A stretch of 64,000 nt of DNA from contig NC_057795.1 in assembly GCF_018294505.1 (NCBI RefSeq), forward strand, positions 228,698,643-228,762,642. The letters are read 5' to 3'. A program made the position numbers and the translations under genes. Positions 56,755 through 64,000 of this stretch are shown here, piece by piece (position 1 is the first letter of the stretch; each line of letters starts with the position of its first letter). Source of the DNA: Triticum aestivum. Lineage: Eukaryota; Streptophyta; Magnoliopsida; Poales; Poaceae. The notes beneath the pieces are model-generated. The model was not told the origin of the DNA. It made no database searches and saw nothing but the letters and a program-made list of their open reading frames with translations.

Positions 56755-59700
56755 ATGCCCAGTGCCCCAAATTAGATTGAAAAAATCATATACGTGTACT
56801 TGAGTGAATGTTTAGAACCCATGCAAGGAATGGGAATGAATTTCAAAACTCTGGGCATCATGGCTCGGCCTTTAACCTTGAGAAACTTGGTTTCCAAATT
56901 CCTGTAAATCCAAAACTCCCCTGAAAATCATGAGACTTGACATGCTGTTATGACATGGCACCAACATGTTGTGGTAAAATAATTGTCCGATTTGGGACAA
57001 GTTTTGGTATAAACTTCTCAGAAACCTAATCTTCTCACAAAAGGCTAATGGTTCTGAGGTGGAACGTGTCACCTCTGTGTGCGAAAGGACATACACTCTT
57101 TCTTCCCGCCTTGATTTATTATACAGAGGTAACATGCAACTATAGGAGTGTCGTGTTAAAATTTAAATTATTTAGGGTTCGTTTGGCCTTTTATACACTA
57201 TTTGAGTTTCTAGGCATTTGATGTGCATATTTCAAATTTGAACAATAAGCACATGCCCCAGTGCACCAAACCGGGTTGAAAGATAATATACATATCCTTG
57301 GTTGAATGTTTAGGTCCCATGCAGAAAATGGGATGAATTTCAAACATCTGGGCGTCGTGGCTCGGTCTTAAACATTGAGAAACTTCCATTTAAGGTTCCA
57401 ATAAATCCAAACTCTCCTGAAAATGCTTAAACTTGGCATGGTGTTTTGATATGGCACCTACATGTTGTGGCAAAAAAATTGTCCAATTTGGGACAAATTT
57501 TGCTATAAACTTCTCATAACTGGCGTTTCTCTCAAAAAGCCTTAGGGTTCCGAGAGGGGGAACGTGTCACCTCTGCGTGCGAGACGACAAACGATGCCTT
57601 ATCCCACATTGATTTATTTTACAGAGGCAACATGCAACTATAGGAGTGTTGTGTTAAAATTTTGATTTATTCAGTGTCCGTTTGGCCTTTTTATACATTA
57701 TTTGAGTTTCTATGCATTTAATGTGCATAATTCAAATTTGAACTACAGGCACATGCCAAGTGCAACAAATCGGGTTGAAAAATTTTATACGTGTCATTGA
57801 GTGAATGTTTTGGTCCCATGCAAGAAATGGGAATGAATTTAAAACGTCTAGGCGTCATGGCTCGGCATTAAACATTGAGAAACTTGGTTTTATAAATTTT
57901 GTAAATCCAGAACTCTCGTGAAGATCATGAAACTTGGCATGGTGTTATGACATGGCACAAACTAGCTATGGTAAAAAATAATTCCTGATTTTAGACAAAC
58001 TTCTCACAAACCGGAGTTTCTCTCGAAAAGCGTCATGGTTCCGAGAAGGAACGTGTCACCTCTTTGTGCGAAACGACATACATTGCCTCTTCCCGCCTTA
58101 ATTTATTTTACAGAGGCAACATGCAACCATAGGAGTGCCATATTAAAATTTCGAATTATTAAGGGTTCGTTTGGCCTTTTATACATTATTTGAGTTTCTA
58201 GGCATTTAATGTACATACTTAGCATTTGAACTACATGCACATGCCACAGAGCACAAAACCGGGTATATGTTTAGGTCCCGTGCAAAAAATGGGAATGAAT
58301 TTCAAACATCTGGGTGTCGTGGCTCGGCATTAAACATTGAGAAAGTTGGTTTTAGAATTCCTGTAAATCCAAAACTTGCCTAAAAATCATGAAACTTGCC
58401 ATGGTGTTATGACATGGCACCAACATGTTGTGGTAAAAAGTTTTTCCTATTTGGGACAACTTTTCGTATAAACTTCTCACAAACTGGAGCTGGTCCCAAA
58501 AAGCCTCATGGTTCAGAGAGGGAATGTGTCATGTGTGTGTGCGAAACGACATACTCGGCCTATTCCCGCCTTGATTTATTTTAGACAGGCGACACACAAC
58601 TATAGGTGTGTTGTGTTAAAATTTGGAATTATTCAATGTTCCTTTGGCCTTTTTATACATTATTTGAGTTTCTAGGCATTTAATGTGCATAATTCAAATT
58701 TGAACTATAGGCAGATGCCCCTGTGCACCAAACCAGGTTGGAAAATCATATACGTTTCCTTGGGTGAATGTTTAGATTCCATGCAAGAAATGGGAATGAA
58801 CTTCAAATACATCGGCATCATGGCTCGGCCTTAAACATTGAGAGACTTGGTTTTAAAATTCCTGTAAATCCAAACTCGCCTGCAAATCATGAAACTTAGC
58901 ATGGTGTTATGACATGGCACCAACATGTTGGGGTAAAACATTTGTTCGATTTCGGAAAAGTTTTGGTATAAAATTCTCACAAACCGGAGCTTCTCTCAAA
59001 AATAATCATGGTTCTTATGGTTCCTAGAGGGAACGTGTCACCTCTATGTGCAAACCGACATATGCTTTCTCTTTCCACCTTGATTTATTTTACAGAGGCA
59101 ACATGCAACCGTAGAAGTTTCGTGTTAAATTTTGGAATTATTCAGGGTCTGTTTGGCATTTTGGTGCATTATTTGAGTTTCTAGACATTTAACATGCATA
59201 ATTCAAATTTGAAATACAGGCACATGCCCCAGTGCACCAAACCGGACTGAAAAATCATATATGTGTCCTTGGGGTGAATGTTTAGGTCCTATGCAACAAA
59301 CGAGAATGAATTTCAAACATCTGAGCGTCATGGCTCGGCCTTAAACATTGAGAAGCTTGGTTAAAAATTCTTCTTAATCCAAAACTTGCCTGAAAGTCAT
59401 GAAACTTGGCATGGTGTTATGACATGGCACCAAAATACTGTGGTAACAAGTTTGTCTGATTTGGGACAAGTTCTTTTATAAACTTTTCGCAAACCGAAGA
59501 TTCTCTCAAAAAGCCTAATGGTTTGAGAGGGAAAGTGTCACCTCTATGGGCGAAAAGACTTACGCTGCCTCTTCTCGCCTTGATTTACTTTACAGAGGCA
59601 ACTTGCAACTATAGGAGTGTCGTGTTAAAATTTGGAACGATTCAGGGTTTGTTTGGGATTTTTATAGATTATTTGAGTTTCTAGGCATTTAATGTGCATA

Positions 59701-62700
59701 ATTTTAATTTGAACAACAGGCACATGCCCAGTGCACCAAACCAGGATGAAAATTCATATATGTGCCCTTGGGTGAATGTTTAGGTCCCATGCAAGAAATG
59801 AGACTAAATTTCAAACATCTGGGTGTCGTGGCTCGACCTTAAACATTGGAAACTTGGTTTTAAAATTCCTATAAATCCAAAACTCGCTTGAAAAACATGA
59901 AAGTTGGCATGGTGTTAAGACATGGCACCAACGAGCTGTGGTTAAAAAAATCCGGTTTGGGACAAGTTTTGGTATAAACTTTTCACAAACCGGAGCTTCT
60001 CTCAAAAAGCCTTATGGTTCCGAGAGGGAACGTATCAACTCTATGTGTGAGATGACATATGATGCCTCTTCCAGCCTTGATTTATTTTATAGAGGCAACA
60101 TGCAACCGTAGACGTGCCATGTTAAAATTTGGAATTATTCAGGGTCCATTTTGCCTTTTTATACATTATTGGAGTTCCTAGTCATTTAATGTGCATTATA
60201 CGAATTGAACTACAGGCACATGGCCCAGTGCACCAAACCAGGCTGAAAAATCATATACATGTCCTTGGGTGAATGCTTACGTCCCATGCAAGAAATGAGA
60301 ATGAATTTCAAACATATGTGCATCATGGCTCGGCCTTAAACATTAATAAACTTGGTTTTAAAATTCTTGTAAATCCAAAACTCGCATGAAAACCATGAAA
60401 CATGGCATGGTGTTATGACATGCCACCAACATGTTGTGGTAAAAAATCGTCCAATTTGGGACAAGTTTTGGTATAAACTTCTCACAAACAGGAGCTTCTC
60501 TCAAAAAGCGTCAGAGTTCCGAGAGGGAGCGTGTCACCTCTTTGTGCGAGACGACACACGATACCTCATCCCACCTTGATTTATTATACAGAGGCAACAT
60601 GCAACTATAGGACTGGCATGTTAAAATTTTAAATTATCCTGAGTTTGTTTGGCCTCTTTATACATTATTTGAGTTTCCAGGCATTTAATGTGCATAATTA
60701 AAACTTGAACTACAGGCACATGCCCGGTGTACCAAACCAGGTTGAAAAATCATATATGTGTCCTTAGGTGAATGTTTAGGTCCCATGCAAGAATTGGTAA
60801 TGAATTTCAAACATCAGGGTGTAGCGGCTCGGCCTTAAACATTGAGAAACTTGTTTTAAAAATTCTTGTAAATCCAAATTCTCCTGAAAATCATGATATC
60901 TGGCATGGTGTTATGACACGGCACCAACATGTTGTGGTAAAAAAGTTGTCTGATTTGAGACAAGTTTTGGTCTAAACTTCTCACAAACTGGAGCTTCTCT
61001 CAAAAAGCCTCATGGTTCCAAGAGGGAACGTGTCACATCTGTGCACGAAACTACATATGCCGCCTCTTGCTGCCTTGATTTATTTTACAAAGGCAACATG
61101 GAACCATATGAGTGTCATGTTAAAATTTGGAATTGTTCAGGGTTTGTTTGTCTTTTTATTAATTACTTGAGTTTTTAGCCATTTAATTGTGCATAATTCA
61201 AATTTGAACTACAAGCACATGCCCCGTGCAACACACCAGGTTGAAAAATCATATGTGTGTCCTCGGGTGTATGTTAGGTCCCAAGCAAGAAATGGGAATG
61301 AATTTCATACATCTGGGTGTCATCGCTCGGCCTTAAACATTATGAAACTTTGTTTTTCCTATAAATCCAAACTCACGTGAAAATCACGAAACTTTGCATG
61401 GAGTTAAGACATGGCACCAACATGCTGTGGTAAAAAGTTTGTCCGATTTGGGACAAGTTTAGGTAAAAACTTCTCACAAACCGGAGCTTGTCCCAAAAAG
61501 CCTCACCGAGAGGCAACATGTCACCTATCTGTGCGAAACGCATACGCTCCCTCTTCCTACCTTGATTTATTTTAAAAATGCAACATGAAACCATAGTATT
61601 GTCGTGTTGAAACTCAAAATTATTAAAGGTTTGTTTGACCTTTTAAACATCATTTTAATTTCTAGGCTTTAATGTGCATAATTCAAATTTGAATTACATG
61701 CACATGCCCTAGTGCACCAAACCGGACTGAAAAATCGTATACGTGTCTGTGGGTGAATCTTTAGGCCCCATGCAAGAAATGAGAATGAATTTCAAACATC
61801 TAGGTGTCATGGCTCGGCCTTAAACATTGAGAATGTTGGTTTTAGAATTCCTGTATATCCAAAACTTGGAACTATAGGAGTGTCGTGTCAAAATTTGGAA
61901 TTTTTCAGGGTTCATTTGGCTTTTTATACATTATTTGAGTTGGTAGGCATTTAATGTGCATAATTTGAATTGGAATTATAGGCACATGCCCTAGTGCAAC
62001 AGACTAGGTTGAAAAATCGTATACGTGTCATTGGGTGAACGTTTAGATGCCATGCAAGAAATGGGAATGAATTTCTTACATATTGGCGTCATGGCTCGGC
62101 CTTAAACATTGAGAAACTTGGTTTTAAAATTGTTGGAAATCCAAAACTCGCCTGAAAATCATGAAACTTGGCACGGCGTTATGACATGGCACCAACATGT
62201 TGTGGTAAAAAATTGTTTGCTTTGACACAAGTTTTGGTATAAACTTGTCACAAACTGGAGCTTCTCTCAAAAAGCTTCATGGTTCCGAGAGGGAACGTAT
62301 CACCTCTATATGCAAAACGACATACCTTGCCTCTTGCCAGCTTGATTTATTTTAAAGAGGCTACATGCAACCATGTCAAGTTTTGTGATTTTTAGGGTTC
62401 ATTTGGCCTTTTATTCATTATTTTAGTTTCTTGTCATTTAATATGCATATTTCAAATTTGAACTACAGGCACATGCCCATTGCACCAAACCGGGTTGAAA
62501 AATCATATGTGTGTCCTTGGGTGTATGTATAGGTCCCTGCAAGAAATGGGAATGAATTTCAAACATCTTGGCATCGTGACTCACCTTAAACATTGAGAAC
62601 CTTTGTTTTAAAATTCCTGTAAATCCCAAACTCGCCTGAAAATCATAAAACTTAGCATGGTTTTATGACAAGCACCGACATGTTGTGGTAAAAAAATTCT

Positions 62701-63763
62701 ATGAGTTGAGACAAGTTTTATAATTCTTGTAAATCCAAAACTAGCATGAAAATCATGAAACTTTGCATGATGTTATGACAACGCACCAACTTGCTGTGAT
62801 AAAAGATTTGTCTGATTTGAGACAAGTTTTGGTATAAACTTCTCACAAACCCGAGCTTCTCTCAAAAACCCTCTTGGTTCCGAGAGGGAACGTGTCACCT
62901 CTGTGAGCGAAACGAGATAAGTTGCCTCTTCCCGCCTTCATTTATTTTACAGAGGCAACATGCAACCGTAGAATTGTCGTGTTAAAAATTAGAATTATTC
63001 ACGGTTCATTTGGCCTTTTAATACATTATTTGAGTTTCTAGGCATTTAATGTGCATAATTAAATTTAAACTACAGGCACATGCCCCAGTACACCTAACCG
63101 GATTGAAATATCATATATGTATACTTGGGTGAATGTTTAGGTCCCATGCAAGAAACATGTATGAATTTCAAGCATCTGGGTGTCTTGGCTTGGCCTTAAA
63201 CATTGAGAAAGTTGGTTTTAAAATTCATGTATATCCAAAGCTCGCCCGAAAATCATGAAACTTGGCATGGTTTTACGACATGGCACCAACATGATGTGGT
63301 CAAAAATATGCCTGATTTGGGACAAGTTTTGGTATAAACTTCTCACAAACCAGAGCTTCTCTCAAAAAACCTCATGGTTCCGAGAGGGAACTTGTCACCT
63401 CTGTCTGTCAAAAGACATATGGTACCGCTTCATGCCTTTATTTATTTACGGAGGCAAATCATAACCAAAGGAGTGTCATGTTAAATTTTGGAATTATTCA
63501 GGGGTCGTTTGGCCTTTCTATACATTATTTGAGTTTCTAGGCATTTAATGTGCATAATTCAAATTTCAACTACATGCACATGCCCTAGTGTATCAAACTG
63601 GGTTGATAAATCATATACGCATCCTTGGGTGTATATTTAGGTCCCATATAAGAAATGGGAATGAATACCTAATATCTGGGCGTCGTGGCTTGGCCTTAAA
63701 CATTGAGAAAGTTGGTTTTGAAATTCCTGTAAACCAAAACTAGCCTAAAAATTATGAAACTTG
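56755..63763. repeat. Tandem array, ~498 bp monomer, about 14 copies
   Basis: A conserved block reading TTATGACATGGCACCAACAT or close variants recurs at 56951, 57448, 57948, 58410, 58910, 59420, 59918, 60416, 60914, 61407, 62182, 62666, 62776 and 63276. Spacings are 497, 500, 462, 500, 510, 498, 498, 498, 493, 775, 484, 110 and 500. The 775 step holds an internally deleted monomer, and the 110 step follows a large deletion. Monomers also share CGAGAGGGAACGTGTCACC and GAGTTTCTAGGCATTTAATG. By eye they are moderately diverged. All copies are in one orientation with no spacer. No coding frame is conserved across copies. It could be a satellite family or the internal repeat array of a CACTA transposon. 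Confidence 0.92.
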
Positions 63764-64000
63764 TCGGGTGCGGGCCTGGTTGTGGCCCTACAATTGTCCC
63801 CGGCAAGAGTCTTGCCGGGGGCCTCGCAGTCGTCCCCGGCAAGGACCTTGCCGGGGGTCTTCGTTCTCTGGTCCCCATGTAGACTTGTAGGCCATTAGTG
63901 TTCACAAAGATCTGCATGCTACTATGCACGCACCCCCGAGCCTTGGCCTCGACGTTGTTGATGATGTTAGAGCTCTTAGTCTCAAGGGTGATGGCCTTGC
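63764..64000 (-). repeat. Truncated J1-type LTR
   Basis: Collinear with J1 left LTR positions from about 30485 to 30720 (TTGTCCCCGGCAAGAGTCTT, then GGTGATGGCCTTGC). It begins mid-LTR at the array junction, sharing CTTG at the breakpoint, and runs off the window. Orientation matches the J1 LTRs. Confidence 0.85.

Noticed and set aside
60772..60975. Short open frames in array monomers
   Set aside because: Different monomers open different frames and none is conserved along the array.
56755..63763. CRISPR-like regular repeats
   Set aside because: Units are ~498 bp, contiguous, similar along their whole length and without short repeat/unique spacer alternation. It is a tandem array in plant DNA.
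1..64000. tRNA, rRNA or host protein-coding genes
   Set aside because: None recognised on either strand by reading. The tRNA-like words found are retrotransposon primer-binding sites. A covariance-model scan was not possible here.

Overview
This 64 kb window is plant nuclear repeat DNA, most likely from a Triticeae grass (wheat, Aegilops or barley group). I see no host protein gene, no tRNA or rRNA gene and no bacterial-type feature. The Triticeae call rests on LTR and gag sequences that I recognise from memory as Fatima-like and Sabrina/WHAM-like, on several gypsy and copia lineages crowded together, and on nearly every base belonging to a retrotransposon or a tandem repeat. Family names are from memory and tentative. 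Element boundaries rest on TG...CA ends, paired LTRs, primer-binding sites and target-site duplications (TSDs) read directly from the sequence.

Layout. (1) 1-13921: a Ty1/copia element (copia A, minus strand) running off the left edge. Its gag is split by a complete Ty3/gypsy element (gypsy1, 3650-12430, TSD TGCAT). (2) 13984-~16923: the 5' part of a second copia element (copia B, plus strand). (3) ~16924-56754: a 5' part of an Athila-type element (S1, minus strand). Its 5' LTR is split by a 37.6 kb insertion (17688-55264, TSD AGATA). That insertion is an unclassified unit of about 3.9 kb, X, enlarged by further insertions: gypsy2 (19822-28249, TSD GTTTC) and a minus-strand non-autonomous gypsy element J1 (29897-55153, TSD ACATG). 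J1 is itself split by a Fatima-like element (33620-42722, TSD GCCGC) and by a second Athila-type element S2 (44074-52401, TSD GGGGC). The nest is four levels deep. (4) 56755-~63763: a degenerate tandem array with a period near 498 bp. (5) ~63764-64000: a truncated LTR of the J1 type.

How the parts work. Gypsy1 and gypsy2 carry gag, protease, reverse transcriptase, RNase H and integrase in the usual Ty3 order. Both appear to continue the pol reading frame through the polypurine tract into the 3' LTR, a trait I associate with the CRM chromovirus lineage. Fatima-like and S2 keep only gag and protease, and J1 keeps only a gag remnant, so all three would need enzymes in trans. Fatima-like and J1 each also carry a separate, intron-containing gene antisense to the element, with its own TATA-like box and related N-terminal domains.

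Most unusual: the 3' LTR of gypsy2 is preceded by a copy of the DNA that flanks its 5' LTR, TSD included. All substitutions between the two LTRs lie in their last 150 bp. This looks like a copy-paste repair scar. I found no convincing new defence or metabolic system; the novelty here is in transposon structure.
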